A program made the translations under genes and the position numbers. This document shows positions 42,265 to 56,071 of a stretch of DNA of 64,000 nt, in pieces. Numbering within the stretch: position 1 is the stretch's first letter; the number at the start of each line of letters is the position of its first letter. The DNA comes from Amoebidium appalachense (taxonomy: Eukaryota; Ichthyosporea): NCBI GenBank assembly GCA_963693365.1, contig CAVNZM010000001.1, positions 2,418,001 through 2,482,000 on the forward strand, written 5' to 3'. The notes beneath the pieces were generated by a model that saw nothing but the letters and a program-made list of their open reading frames with translations, did no database searches and was not told the origin of the DNA.

Positions 42265-43936
42265 GACTGGACCATGTGCATGCACGGCTTAAGTTACTCT
42301 CAAGTTGCACACATTTTTGATGTACAGAATTCTGAGTTCACTGTCTCTGTGGCTGTTTTTTGGACTTACACATCACGTTTCTGAGGTTCTAGCACCGCAA
42401 CACATTGCGTGGATGGCTACGACTCCCAGCAATACCGGTTAATTGGAGCGTTATCGAGCAAATCATGGGGCCGTTGGCAAACGAGCGGCAAGTTTTTCTA
42501 CAATCCAGAGTGCGTTTGAATGGGGTGTAGGCAACGTAGCAATATCGGGCTTCGATTGCCAATTCCTACGTGAAGCATGGTAATCGGCCTGGCTGGAGCA
42601 TTTTTTCAGAATCTATCAGTGGTTTCTCCTTTATTCTGCTCCACGGCTGGGAGTGCTCGGCAGATTCGCAGTATGCCAATGAAGACATGCCAGCCACGGC
42701 CGCCGATCGGGAACTCATATACACACCGATCTTTGTACACGCACTGATCTTTGTGTGTGCGTGCACAGATGATGTGTGTTTTGGAATTAAGTAGGCATTT
42801 ACTTTGTGACTTGTTGCTCTCACACTTGAAATGTCACCTGGTGCTCCATGCTTTTGCTTCCTCTTTTTCTCTCTCTCTCTCTCTCTCTCTCCGTCAGTCT
42901 GTGATTTTAATGTTTCTTTAAGCGCATATTTTTTAATGTCACTCTCGATTATTATGTAATGGCTTGTAAGGCAATGCAGGCCCATGCGCCAGAGCTCTAC
43001 AGCACTATTATCATTTTTTGTGACGTTCAACATTAGGTGTCTCTCCTTGGACTCATGCACCCATGTATGTGATGCATATTAGCGTCTTTTCTGTGATGTG
43101 CCAATGAATATGGTATGGTTTCAGGTCATACAAAATTTGAAAAAAATGTCTGAGTATGTACATAGGTCAGTGTTATATGTATACTACTGCGAAAAAAATA
43201 CTACTGTGGGGCCAATCCACCGTAGCACTTGATATATATATGAAGGTAACGAACTATGTAGTCCCTCTGTGAGGGACCTTATTGCGAAACAGGTGTATAA
43301 AATACCGTTGTTACCAGCCAACTTATGTGGTGTGTTGATTATTTATATTTTTTGGCACTGATGACGTGTGTCCATGTGCCGGCCATGTTTTACAGCTTGC
43401 TGTTTCAGGGCCGAAAACATGCAACTACAAGTTAGATATTAGTGTTTGCATGCATGGCCTGTGCCAGCCGTGTACATGTCAAAAATTAGGAAGGGATTAG
43501 TAATTGGTGTTCTAAGGCGGTGCGAAATGCGTGGCTCAAAGGAGGTGGGGAGGGGGGGATTGAATTGAGTTGCTAACTAATGATTAGCCCCAGGACCCCC
43601 CCCCCCCCCCCCCCCCCCACCCCCACGACGCCTAAATGACAGGCCTAGGCAGGCTGCCGTTATATTGATTATAACCCACTACGCGTTAATTGGACGTGTC
43701 GCTATGACCAATCGCGTTCCGTCGAGATTCTTTACATCCCGTGCAACATCCGATAGCGTTCCCCGACTTTACTGTGTTTAACTGAGCAGTCCTCCCCCCC
43801 CCCCCCCTCCCCTCACCCTCCCCACCCGATCCCCACCCTTCGGGACCAAGGTGAGTTTCGGTAGACAGGTAGATGGAGCTGGATGTGTTTCGGGGTGGGG
43901 AAAGGGGTGAATTAATGGGTTTGTGTGTGGAGAGGG

Positions 43937-43987
<51 letters not shown>

Positions 43988-44317
43988 TATGAATGAGAAT
44001 GAGAACCTCCGCCGGTATAACGGTAATGATTGGGGTGGCGAGGAACGTGTGTGCACTTGTTACGTGCCTAAGGCTTGCAAATGATGGTTATGTGGTCTAC
44101 GGTCGACTTATGTACATGTGTCGTGGATTTGTTTAGTTTTCCGAGTTAAAAAAAAAAAACACCTCCTCAACACCATTGGCCAAGGAGATGAGTTGCACAT
44201 GCGACTCTTTGAAGCGAGTAGCTACTATAGGTACACGTGTGTCCACAGGCTGTTTTGGTATTGGCTACTGGCCATGGCATGAGCTCGAGTTGTACATATA
44301 TATGTACATATTTTTAT

Positions 44318-44414
44318 ATCATATGCATACAGGCGATTTACATTTTTCCATATGACATGTATATACGCGTGGGCGATTTTATATTTTTCCATATGATATG
44401 CATATGGGCGATTT
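44318..44414. repeat. Degenerate short tandem repeat with GGCGATTT
   Basis: Three units of about 35-40 bp, each with CATATG-rich DNA leading to GGCGATTT (at 44332, 44372 and 44407) and an AT-rich spacer ending TTTTTC. Not explained by any gene. Confidence 0.7.
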
Positions 44415-44491
44415 GTCAACGGGTCTTCAGTACTTTTAAGACATCAGGGTCTCAACAAGTTGCTACTGTGCACTTCGGCTATCCTCTCTTA

Positions 44492-44523
<32 letters not shown>

Positions 44524-44966
44524 CTGTTCCCGGCCTCCTCCTCCCCCCTCCCCTCCCCCTCTCCGTCGCCCCAACACACACACACACCGAAGGCCTTGCA
44601 TTATGGAATCAATGAATGTGCATGCATGTGAGGCCACAATTGCAACACAATCGATATTCAAGACTCTCTTCACGAACTCATGCCATCGGATTGTTAATAC
44701 TACATAATATGTGCTGTGGATGCGGCTACAAGCTGCCGGCCGCGGCAGCCGCGGAGGCAGGCGCACTGTACATAGCTGCATGCACAACCATTAATGCTAT
44801 TTAGGAAGGAGAGGCACATGGTCCGGGAGGAAGGGGGCGGATGAATGCATACATATAAGGGACTCGCCAGCTGTAGGTACTTGGTGGTGGTGCCAGGTAC
44901 AGTACCGGTGGCGATGGTGGCGATGGTATGCACGGGCCGGGTGCAGTGTGCACGTATCATGCACAC

Positions 44967-44967
<1 letters not shown>

Positions 44968-45036
<69 letters not shown>

Positions 45037-45127
45037 GGGGGGGGGGGGGGGGAGAGGGAAGGAGGGGGAGGGGGGGGGGGGGGGGGGAGAGAGAGAGAGA
45101 GAGAGAGAGAGAGGAGGATTGGGGGAA

Positions 45128-45160
<33 letters not shown>
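44968..45160. repeat. 68-nt T-run followed by G-runs and (GA)n
   Basis: T at 44968-45035, then G-run, GGGA-like DNA, (GA)n at 45087-45112 and another G-run. The T-run is the longest A/T homopolymer in the window. No coding sequence adjoins it. Confidence 0.95.
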
Positions 45161-45162
<2 letters not shown>

Positions 45163-45567
45163 AAACTCTATGCGGCATTTTAAACTTGGCAGGTGCATCC
45201 ATCCTAAACGGACATCATTAGATATATTTTTTTGATCGAGTTCGGTCAGCCTTCTTAAGTTGCAGAGGGAGCGCCAACGAGCAAAAGTTTCAAATGATCT
45301 CACACTGTACTGTAACTATATTAGTACTCTGACCCGAAATCATTGCTATCGGTGTAAGATTTGACGCACCACCCGGTAGATATAATACGTGGCATTTTCA
45401 CGGCCTATATTTGGAGATATAGATTGAGAGCCTGCCCCTCGTGTGCTTGATTCAGCACGACCCGTGACATCCGGGAGAGCCTCCGCAGGTGCCTCCAAAG
45501 ATATAAAAGTATAAGGAATCACACAAATCGTATACCGAGTGTACCACAAGACGGTATAACTATGAGG

Positions 45568-45624
45568 TGCTACAAGTTGGGACGAGGTATATGAAATGCT
45601 ACACTTGGGACGAGATATATTTAA
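45568..45624. repeat. Two-copy 29-bp tandem repeat
   Basis: Two units begin TGCTACA and share TTGGGACGAG followed by TATAT-rich sequence, at 45568 and 45597. The flanking 200 bp are rich in TATA-like words (gatataatac, gatataaaag, gacggtataac). Confidence 0.7.
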
Positions 45625-45817
45625 AACACCAACCCAATACCGTGTTACTAAATTATACGTAGGGCAGCGTTTAGCAGGATATCTATCACTGAGAAACCCA
45701 CCGACGTGAGAGTCACTACATATCAGCTGGAAGTTAGTCTACAAGCAGCTTATTTAGAGCAAGCTAAGATATGCTATCTCAAAATAAAATTTTAAAAACA
45801 CACATCTATTCCCTCGC

Positions 45818-45849
<32 letters not shown>

Positions 45850-46060
45850 CCCCCCACAAAGCAAGGTAGGAGAGCTTCATTGCACATACTGGGTGGGTCT
45901 CTACGTTAGCCCAAAAAAAAAAAAAGGATTCGAGAGAGCACCATTCTAATGCCATTTGCACGTGATGGCTGTCGACTATCTTATCCATAAGGGCAACTAA
46001 TATACTTAGCCTATCCCAATGCCATACATCCGCATGTGTTTATGCATCTGGGCTTCGAAA

Positions 46061-46099
<39 letters not shown>

Positions 46100-46357
46100 C
46101 CCACCCTTCCCTGGGTCTTTAGGCTTTGCCCCAGTATATCCCCCTCCCTCCTGTCAATCAATCCCCCCCCCCCTCCCCTCCCCCCCTTTCCCCCGCGGGT
46201 CGAGCAAAAAAAGGAGAAAGAAAGTCCGACTGAGAGACAAACATCTCCCGTTCATCTTTAACAAACCCCCTGCCCACGCTAAAACAAATCACAAGATGAG
46301 TCAGTACCTCACACAATTCTCGTCCTATAATACGGCGGAGCAGATGATTAGTCGCGT

Positions 46358-46670
46358 CTAGCGAGCACTCATCATCTCCTCGACCTTGGCCATTGCGAAC
46401 TCAACCGACTCTCCCAGGAGGGCTCTCTCCCTTGCAGACATATTGCGCGGCAGGAATGTGCGGAATTTGAACGTGGTCAGGCCAGTGCTCATGCTCTTGA
46501 TCTCCAGGCTCTCAAACTCTGCGCCCAGGGGGTTAGCAAGTGATACGTGCATAAGGCGCCACAGCGGATATGAGGATGGCAGTGCCGTTACAAGGTATAT
46601 TCATGTCGAGTGTGGAGGTGCGGATGCATGCATCCATTCCCCCCCCCCCCCTCCCCCCCTCCTCTCCCTC

Positions 46671-46707
<37 letters not shown>

Positions 46708-48274
46708 ACGCGCGGAAAAAACTACGCCTCATGATATGCCTACGTCATTATGACAAGGTGTCCCAGCTTTCAACAGAAACGAAGAACACGTTTCGCAAGT
46801 GCTGTGTCACTAGTCGCCACCCCCCCCCCCCCCCCCCCCCTCCCTGGCATTCAACCTCCGTACCCCTTGAGCCCCTGTGATAATCCATAGTTTGGCTAAC
46901 TCAGAGGCAGTCTCAAGTTAATGGCACTGTGTATTAGAGTGATGTTTCTGCACCCTTCTTGCAGCACAACGAGGGGAACTGTATGGTGGAAAGAGGTTCC
47001 AGGGGAGGAAAGGAAGGGGTGAAAGCCTTATTGGTTGGGCCCGGTTTGGGGGGGGATCAACGTGTGACGGCTATGCAAATGTCCATTTCTTGTTGCTTTT
47101 CTGCGTTTATGTGTTCTACAAATAAACTGTGTATGTGTATCTATCAATGTGTGTGCATGTGTGTGTGTGTGCACGGCTGCGCTTGCGGGTGTGTGATTGT
47201 GTGCTAGTAAGTGTGCCTGTGTGTGTGTGCGTGCATGCCATATGTGCGTAGGTGTGCGTGTGTGTGTCTGTACTCATGCAAGCACCAATGCTGGTATAAG
47301 GGATGCCGAAGGAGCTTGCCAGTGGCAGCAACAAATTGCCTAGCGAAAAACACAGCGCGAAATGGTTTGTTTCTTGGCCTTTTCCTTCTTCCCGTTCTTT
47401 TATGTGTACTTGTAGGGGTGAGCTGACTCGCATTCAAAGTGTAACCCACAATGCACCCACAGCATGATCTTTATTTGCAGGGGTTTGATAAGAGTTGGGG
47501 AGCGGTGGAAGGGTGGGCTAATGGGGACAAGGTGGGTTCCGGAGTAGGAGGAAAGAGAGGAAGGTGGACAAAAGGGCGGGAGAGGGGGTGGGGAGGAAAA
47601 GGGGGAGGAGAGAGTTGGGGGAGGGGAGGGGGGAAGAAGGAGGTTGCAAAAATATGACACTTGGAAAGTTAAAGCCATACCAGCATCACGGTACGCCTTT
47701 GCGTCGGGTTCGTCGATGCAGCAGAAAAATGGGCCCGTGAACAGACATGCTTCAATGGTCGGGTCTATGCCCAGCCACTCGGCCACCTCCTTGCCCTTGA
47801 GCAGCCGTCTGTGCATCAACTTCGTGTTGCTTACCACCGTGCCCCGGTCGCCTAGCAGCGCTAGCAAGTGCTTGCGCGGTATCGGCTCCTTCAGCGTGGT
47901 AACCGGTTTTTTCTTCTCGCTGTGCCCTGCACGCCTAATAGTGCCCTTTGCCTTTCTGGCCAGACGCCGCATGAACACCTTATTCTCGCGCTCTGTCATC
48001 TCAACGTTCTCTGTGCGTAAACCTCGTATTTGTTCTCTGATAGCGCCTCCTTTTTCTCCTCCTCACACCACATGGGCACATCTGGATGCAAGGTATAATC
48101 GTCGTCACTGTCCAGTTCGCAGATAGTGTCCCATCCTTTAAACGTGCCGTCCGCGTTCCACCCACGCGTGCTCCCGCCAGGCATGGCCTCCAAAAGCTCG
48201 CTGCCTGTCCAAATGGTTTTCTTTTTCGGCCGGGCGGCCTGTGTGTTTGTCTTTAGCTGTGAAAGGGCTGACAT
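46358..48274 (-). CDS. Two-exon gene of unknown function with an apparent 1-nt frameshift
   Basis: No family is recognised. Exon 1 begins at ATG 48274 (MSALSQLKTNTQAARPKKK) and, in the start frame, stops at 47996-47998. The downstream frame continues from 48050 or so to the donor at 47681, then splices (acceptor before 46518) to 46358-46518, ending MMSAR and TAG. Near 48051-48055, an A5 tract on the minus strand, the reading passes between these frames: the first gives CEEEKKEAL and the second AIREQIRGLRTENVEMTERE, which reads as one charged helix. With one extra base the product is 251 aa. Other segments: WTGSELLEAMPGGSTRGWN, acidic LDSDDDYTLHPD, KGKEVAEWLGIDPTIEACLF and TTFKFRTFLPRNMSARERAL. 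A missing base in a homopolymer, a true mutation, or translational frameshifting could each explain it. Confidence 0.65.
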
Positions 48275-48854
48275 TCTTTCGAGTGACCTTTGGGAGAGAT
48301 AATCGGTGGGCGTTTTTAAAGTTCACAGGAAAAATCGCAATAGCTATAAAGCTTCACTGCGTAATCAAAAAAGAAGCAGAAAATCACGTTTGCACAGTGT
48401 TAAGGTCTGAGCCACTGGACTGAGCAGCAGCTGCGCAGATTATGGTGGCCGGACAGGCCGATAACCGCCTGCCATGCAGTGATTGGTTGGTTTCCGGTCC
48501 TGGCGCCAAAAATGAGTGCGCACCCAAAAATAGTAAAACTGTGAGCCGCATTTGCCCAAACAAGGCAATCACGCATTTCAGTTTTGGTCGGCCAATTTTT
48601 TTTTTTTTTGACGTTCGACGGCGCGGCGAGGCGAGGTTTGCTGGTGCCAGTGGTGGGTTAGCTTGGCTGAAACAACGCATAGGCTCGGCATGCCCTTTAG
48701 TGAGTTCAAAACTTGCATATATATACTCTTTCGATAATTTTAGTGTGCCCCACGCCTTGACGTAACTCCTAGATGTCACTAAGCACGGCCATCTTTGCCT
48801 ACTCAGTTCCGCTAAAGAACCATCCATGCATCAGGCTGGCCTTAGGTGTTTAGA
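48275..48854. promoter_or_regulatory. Divergent promoter region with CCAAT and E2F-like sites
   Basis: 580 bp between two divergent genes. GATTGGTTGG at 48481 and GGCCAATTTT near 48590 are CCAAT boxes in opposite orientation. GGCGCCAAAAA at 48502-48512 resembles an E2F/DP site. No homopolymer longer than about 11 is present, unlike the neighbouring introns. Confidence 0.4.
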
Positions 48855-50808
48855 ATGACCTTACTGGGCTGGCTGGCTGCTGTTTTTACAGCATGGATTG
48901 ACATGCTTCTGGACCTCTGGTGAGAAATCCCGTTGTTGTGCTATAGAATCTAAAACAGATTTTACTACACTTTTTCTGGCTCAAACCGTGTTGCTTTTAA
49001 CGTGTTTTCTAACAGCATGATCAAGGAACCTCGGCTTTGTCTTTGCATTTGTGTTTGACTGTTGGCCAAGTTTGGGTTTAAAGCCTTATATTTGTGAGTC
49101 ACAATATTTTGGCTGCTGAACGGACACATGGTCAACACATGCACAACTGGGTTAGACGATAATGTTCATCTTTCTCTTCGTTTAACACGTCTAGCTTGTC
49201 TGATCTCCGTGGCTAGTACTGCAACCTGTCACACTGATGCCTTCGCGCTTTTTTACACTCTACGCCGTGCCTTCACAGGCTACCCAAGAAAGCCCATCCA
49301 CACGTAGGGGCCACTGAGAGGACAGCAGTGGTGGGTGGTGGCATAGCGGGTTGTGGGGCAGCATGGCACCTTCACAAATCGGGCACCAAGGTATGCGCCC
49401 ATCTGCTCCTAGTGGTGGTCTGGTGTTTAGGTGGTGAATATTATTCAGAAGTACCTCCCCTCTGTTACCCCCCCCCCCCCCTCCCCCCCTTCCCCCCCCC
49501 CCCCCCCCCCCCCCCCCGCGCTTCCCCTACTTCTCCCCTTTCGAAATAACCACGGCTATCCTTTCACTTGACCCCCCCCCCTCCCCCCCCCCCCCCCCCC
49601 TTCTTCCTCGGGCCCCTACGTGCCCCCAAAACAACCTCACACTAATATAAAAGGGAGGGACGAGAATTCACACTGAGCGCACACAGGAAGCTGCGGGCAG
49701 TCGTTCAAAGGGGAGCTGGGGAGCAAGAGGGCTCAGAAAAGGGGGGAGGGGGAGGGGAGGGAGGGGGGGGGGGGGGGGGGGGGGGGGGGATTATGTGATG
49801 GTTGGGAGTAGAGGGCAAAAAACGTTGAGGAGGCAGCGTGGATTTTCTGATTTGTAGCAGTTGGTAGTTGGCCGGAGTAGACAATATAGCAGGTGTAGGT
49901 CAGGGATGGCTTTGGCCAGAGACAGGGAACTAAGCGCAGCCAATCAACCCCCCCCCCCCCCCCCTTCCCCCCCTCCCCCACAAGAAAAAATGCCAATAAA
50001 AAAGTAAAAAATAAAAGGGAAGGAAGAAGACATTTTTACACTGCCCCCACCGCCATATCCACCACCACTACCATCACGTTTACACACCCACCCTGCCTTA
50101 TCAAGTCTCCCTGCAACCCTTATAACCTTCATCTGCATGACTGCTGCGCTGGTTAGATCTTTTGCTGTTTTCTTTATGTTAACTTTATCAAGTGCTTGAT
50201 AATCCATCTCACCTTCCCTCCCCTCTGTAGGTGGTTCTATACGAGGGACGCGAGAAGGTGGGAGGTAATGCACGGACACACCAGTTTACGGAGAATGGGA
50301 AAACGGTCACTACTGGGCTGAGTGTGGTAGGTGCACCTTTAATATTATTGGTGGCTTGGCTGTGCTGCATGGCCTATCCTTATATGGGTTGTAATCTGCA
50401 ACCGCCGAAGCAGTAGATAGGTTTGACAAAGAGTCCGTGGTAGTCAATGGCCATGGAGCTATCTGAATGTAGCTGTGGGGTATGCGGCACCAAAAAAAGG
50501 CAATCAGTATTGTTGTATACCATTGGATGATCACAGGGACAATGATACCCAACCGTGGTGGACGTCGTTTTTTTGGGGGGTTTGGATCCTCGGGACGAGA
50601 ACATATACTACATGCGAGAGGCTACATGGTAGTATAGAAGATCTTCTTCCTTCATAGTCTTAATGCAGAAAAACAATCCATGCATGCTCGGCGGTGTAAA
50701 AAAAATTTCACCAACTTCATGTACGGTTACTTATATGGTGCACACAAACACACACGAACACACATACACACACACAACCACCCACCCACCCACCCAACAA
50801 CACACACA

Positions 50809-50896
<88 letters not shown>

Positions 50897-51824
50897 CCTC
50901 CCCCCCCCCCCCCCCCCCCCTCCCTCCCCCCCCTCCCCCGCAGTTAGCGTGGCCCCGTGATTACTTCCGCCACTATCGACACCTTTTAGACACCCTCCAA
51001 ATCCCAATCACCCCGGTCAGCCTACCATTTTTCATCCACGTGACAGACGGACAAAATGGGGTGTTTGCACATGAGATGGACAGTGAATTCAAGAGGAAAT
51101 ACGGGGGGGATGTGGAGAGGTGGAACAGGATGGTGAGGTTTGTGCGTGCAACAAACGAGGTGGGTGGTGGCTTGCAAGATGATGTGGAAAGGTGGAGTTA
51201 GTGTATGGTGGTGTGTTGGGTGAGGTGGTGAGGTGGGGTGAAGGAGGGGGAGGGGGGAGGGGGAAGGGGGGGAAGGGGGGGATGTGTGTGTGAACGTGTG
51301 TATGTGTGGGCTATTGAGGGGGGGAAGGGAGGGGGGGGGGGGGGGTAGGTTTTCAAGCAGCATGTCAGGTCAAGAATGTGTGTGTTGAGTCTAGGTCAGA
51401 TCAGTGCAAGTCAGTCAGCGTTGTCAAGGTGAGGGGTGGGGTATGGTTATCTGGTGATGCAGCGGGATAAAAGGAGACGAACAGAGGTGGAGTGGTCGGG
51501 ATGGGAACTGCCGAGGTTATGGTTGTGGGTTGTAGGGATTGCCGTGGGGCAGGTGTGCGCTGTGGTGGTTGGGCGAGAGGGCAAAAACCCGCGCAGGGGG
51601 GGGGGGGGGGGGGGGGGAGGGGGGGGGGGGGGGGGGGGGGGGGGAGGGGGGAGGGGGGGGGGGGGGGGGATAAGGGAAGTTCCTGTTCCTGTGGGGCAGC
51701 TTGAAAGATGTTTGGTGAGCAGAAGGAGAATTTACCAAAAACAAAACACAAGAAAACGGAGGAGGTTCAGGTGGAGATTTATCTACTTTTTTTTTCTCCC
51801 TCTCCTCCATTCCTCTTCTTCCGT

Positions 51825-51855
<31 letters not shown>

Positions 51856-52280
51856 GAGAGGGGGGGGGGGGGGGGGGGGGAGGGGGGGTGGGTGTGAGCG
51901 TGTGGGAAGGGAGGGGGAAGGGGGGGAGTTGTCGGGGGGCCGGGATGAGCCGACAGTAAGGGTGTTACAGTTCTTCAACGGACCCACTGCTTCGCTGTAC
52001 CACATGTCTGTGTTCAACTTCCTGAACATAGTGTCACTGCGCACAGTGGCTTGGCTGTTTGGGGTGTCGACACAGTTCTGGGACTATGTGGTGGTGGCAC
52101 TCTATAGGTAGGGCAACTTGTGGGTGGATGGGTGGGTGCGTGTGTGCGTAAGTGTTGGAGGAGGGGAGGGGAGGGGGGGGGGGGGATGTGGGTGGGTGTG
52201 GGTGGATGTGGGTGGGGGGGTGGGAGGGGTGAATGGGTGGGGTGGGTGGGGTGGGGTGGGGGATTGGGTGAGGAGTGTGT

Positions 52281-52311
<31 letters not shown>

Positions 52312-52560
52312 GGAGGGGTCTTTTTGGGGGGGGAGAGGGGGGAATGGGGGATGGGGGGTGGTGGCATGGGGCGTGGGGGCGTGTGGGGGGGCTCTGTTAG
52401 GGGTGGGGGGATTTGGGGAGGTGGGAGGGGGGGACGGGTGAATGGGTGGAGGGGCAGGGGTGTGGGTGGGTGAGGGTGTGGGGGTTTCGGGGGGGTGGGT
52501 GGGGTGCGGGATGGGGCAGGCATGGTCGGGGGTGGAGGGGTATTTTTTTTTTTTCCCCCT

Positions 52561-52602
<42 letters not shown>

Positions 52603-52767
52603 GGGGGGGTAGGGGTGGGGGGTGTGAGGGGGTGGGTGGATGGTGGATGGGTGTGTGGGTGGATGGATGTGTGTGTGGGGGGTGGAGGGGGGGGGGGGGG
52701 GGGGGGGGGGAATGGTTGGGTGGAGGGGTGGGGTGGGCGGGGGAGGGTGAGCGTGTATGTGGGAGGT

Positions 52768-52861
<94 letters not shown>

Positions 52862-53280
52862 ACGCCAACATACACGTGTGCTCGGTTGCCTGCATCAGTG
52901 GGACGAGGGGCGCGTTCTTATTTACTTCAACTTATTCATCTGTTTAGCTATTTGTTTTGGCTGGTTCGAGGGGGAAGGGGGGGGGGAGGGGGTGAAGAGG
53001 GGGGGGGGGGGGGGGGGGGGAATGTATGAAATCTATGGAAGAGAGTAATCATTGAGCCCTGCTGGCAAGGAGGCACAAACACGTATGTGCACACGTGGTC
53101 GGGCATGTGTGTTCGTACATGTGTCTTTGTGTACATGCATTTACACGGCTTGTGTATGTACTTTTTGAGGTAAATATTCACGTATTCATTTCATGAGTCT
53201 CTGTAATATATTATTATTTGTTTAGAAGTTATCACCTGTTTGTTTTTTCTTTTTTTTTTTTCCCTTTTTTTTTTTTTTTT

Positions 53281-53333
<53 letters not shown>

Positions 53334-54644
53334 GGATATGTGCACGATGTAGCTTGTAGGAGGAGGATGTGGCTGGAAAGGGCACTAAATATTAGCAATT
53401 TATAGCTTTTACTAAGTTGAACCAGAATTGCTCACATGCATCTTTTCTTTCCTCCGAGCAGCAGTGCATTCCTTACAGACCGGCTCAACACCCTGCCTGC
53501 CTCTATTGTGCCCGTACTGGAAGACCTTATGCCCGTCAGCAGGACCCCAAACATGGACACATGGGTTAAAAACTCCGAGGAGGTATGATTGGGTTGGATC
53601 CCACACACACATTCTATGGACAAACCAGTTTCCCCATTTTCCCTTCGTTATAATAACATGGGTCAGGAATCTGGAGTTGGGATTGTATACCCCCACATAA
53701 CCCTTTGGGCACTTTTTTTCCTTGTACGGGGTATGTTAAAAGCGATGTAGGGGTGAGAAACTTAGAGAAAGTGTAAGTGCTTACCACACACTGTGCGACA
53801 ATAGCCCTCGTTATCCTTGTGTCGGGTGTGTTTGAGGAAACTATGTAGGGAATGCTGAAGACTGGCTCAGAAATTCGGAAGAGGCTTGGTATGTGCAAGC
53901 ATACTTCGAAACATGATGCGTCCCTGTTGTCTGTTCCTCATGGGTGTCACATAGTCGTGTTGCATAAGGGGATCATACAATTGAATGTCGTGTGTCTGTG
54001 TTTCTGGCAAACACATCCAGTTTGTTGTAGGATGGATTTTGCATATGCACACCTTCATGGTAGTGCACGCCCAGAGTTGTTGTCTACAAAGAAAACTCTT
54101 GTGTGTCACGTTCAGAGACCCAACCATATAGGCTATCATGCCTGTTACACACACGGCTGTCCAAGTATTCCAGGTCTCTGTGTGCTTTCTTTTGATTTCT
54201 TTTGCACGCCACCAACATCTACCCACGAACGTGGGTTTGTGAGCAATTGGTGAACACCAACAACTTCTTATCTGTGTGTACCAACATCATGCACGACATA
54301 CCTAATTAATGTAAGGGCATACAGACGCAACGTGTAGGCATATCTCTGCCATGTATGGGCATACCTAATCACGTGTATACATACCTAACCATATATGGTT
54401 ATACCCAGGTATTTGAAGCCATGCTGCGAGGTGTGGATACACGCCGCAACACCAAGGTAACATCAGTAGCCCGCCTGCTAAACGGTCAATTGCGATTGGT
54501 TGATGACACGGGTGGAGTAGAGGACTATGACCGTGTTGTCTTTGCCTGCAGGTTACACCCCCCCCCCCCCCCCCCCCCCCCCCCCACCCACCCACCCCCC
54601 TTCCCCCCCCAAACACCCACACACACACACATGCACCCACACAT

Positions 54645-54680
<36 letters not shown>

Positions 54681-54868
54681 CCACACCACTCCCTACTTCC
54701 ATCCCTCCCTCCCCCCCATCTCCCCCGGCCCCCACCCCCGTTCTCTTCTTCCTTACTTGCCAGAGTCTGAATGTACACTTGGATTGCATATATAACTATA
54801 TCTAACAATAGAAGAAATCGTGCCCTGTACACACGCAAATCTCACAGACGCCGAACGGAGCACTTCGC

Positions 54869-54916
<48 letters not shown>

Positions 54917-55125
54917 ACCAACACCACCACCACCACCTCTTCTCCCTCCTCCCGTCCCTCCCCTTATGGCTACCACGACCACGGCCACACCCTGTTTCAA
55001 CACCTGGAACCTTTCTCCCCCCCCCCCCCCCCCCCCCCCAAACACACAAACGCCAGCGCGTGAGCAGACACACACGCACGCGCACACACACACACACGCA
55101 CACACACACGCACGCATGCACGCAC

Positions 55126-55163
<38 letters not shown>

Positions 55164-55632
55164 ACACCACCACCACCACCACCACTCTTTTGCACACCCT
55201 TTTACCTCCTACATTACCGCTGTCTTGGTCTTTCCTCCATGACTCCTAATCATCTCCTCCCCGACTAACCACCCCCCCCCCCCCTCCCATTCAGCGCTCC
55301 CGATTTGTTGGATATCGTCAAGGACCCGTCTTGGCTGCAAACGGCATTGTGTAGTAGGATCCCCCCCTCCCCCCCTCCCCCGAGGACGCCTCTTTGCCCC
55401 TGGATTCCTCAGCTTCGAATTGCCTTTTTTTGGCATATGGGCACGTGCACACACATATTCACTCACTCACTCACGCACTCACTCGCTCGCTCACTCACAC
55501 ACTCACTCACTCACTCACTCACTTACTCGCTCACTCACACATCACTCACACACACACAGCTCACTCACACATCACTCACACACACACACAGAGACACAGC
55601 TCACTCACACATCACTCACACACACACACAGA

Positions 55633-55723
<91 letters not shown>

Positions 55724-56040
55724 CTAACACCCATGCCCCCCCCAGGCAGTGTAGACTATGATGCTGATGACCGAGGCTGCTTTCTTGAGGGCAAAGTCCA
55801 CAGCGACACCACCGCCCTCCCTCCACAGTGGAGGGACACCCTCCTGTCCAAGTATGCAAATTATATTGAGGTCTGTGAGCCCCCCCCCCCCCCCCCCCCT
55901 CTTCCTCAGGGGAAACGATTAAAACTCGGATATTGTGGATACTCCCCCCCCCCCCTCCCCCCCCCCTCTCCCCCCCCCTGCTGCCTACCTGCCTGCCCGC
56001 CACGCTTCTTCTGATGCACAGGCACTGGCATATGGGCCTG

Positions 56041-56071
<31 letters not shown>

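Larger units (their letters stand above)
38429..46357. other. Gene-poor stretch of about 8 kb
   Basis: It contains C-runs (38587-38634, 39188-39226, 44493-44520), G-runs (43937-43986, 45130-45160), (GA)n 38691-38756, (CA)n 39349-39398, (GT)n 39827-39871 and a 68-nt T-run. Otherwise it is AT-rich unique DNA (40900-43500, 45180-45790). Only weak ORFs are seen (40337-40888, 41887-42264). Parts may be a 3' UTR or further exons of the EYYDV-repeat gene. Confidence 0.5.

Noticed and set aside
50663-51201. Thr-His and Cys-Val repeat ORFs over (CA)n tracts
   Set aside because: Microsatellite translations. Only the part after the acceptor at 50943 is a real exon of the FAD oxidoreductase.
55444-55722. 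Regularly spaced repeats that might suggest a CRISPR array
   Set aside because: The units are simple (ACTC)n and (CA)n with no unique spacers, in a eukaryotic intron.
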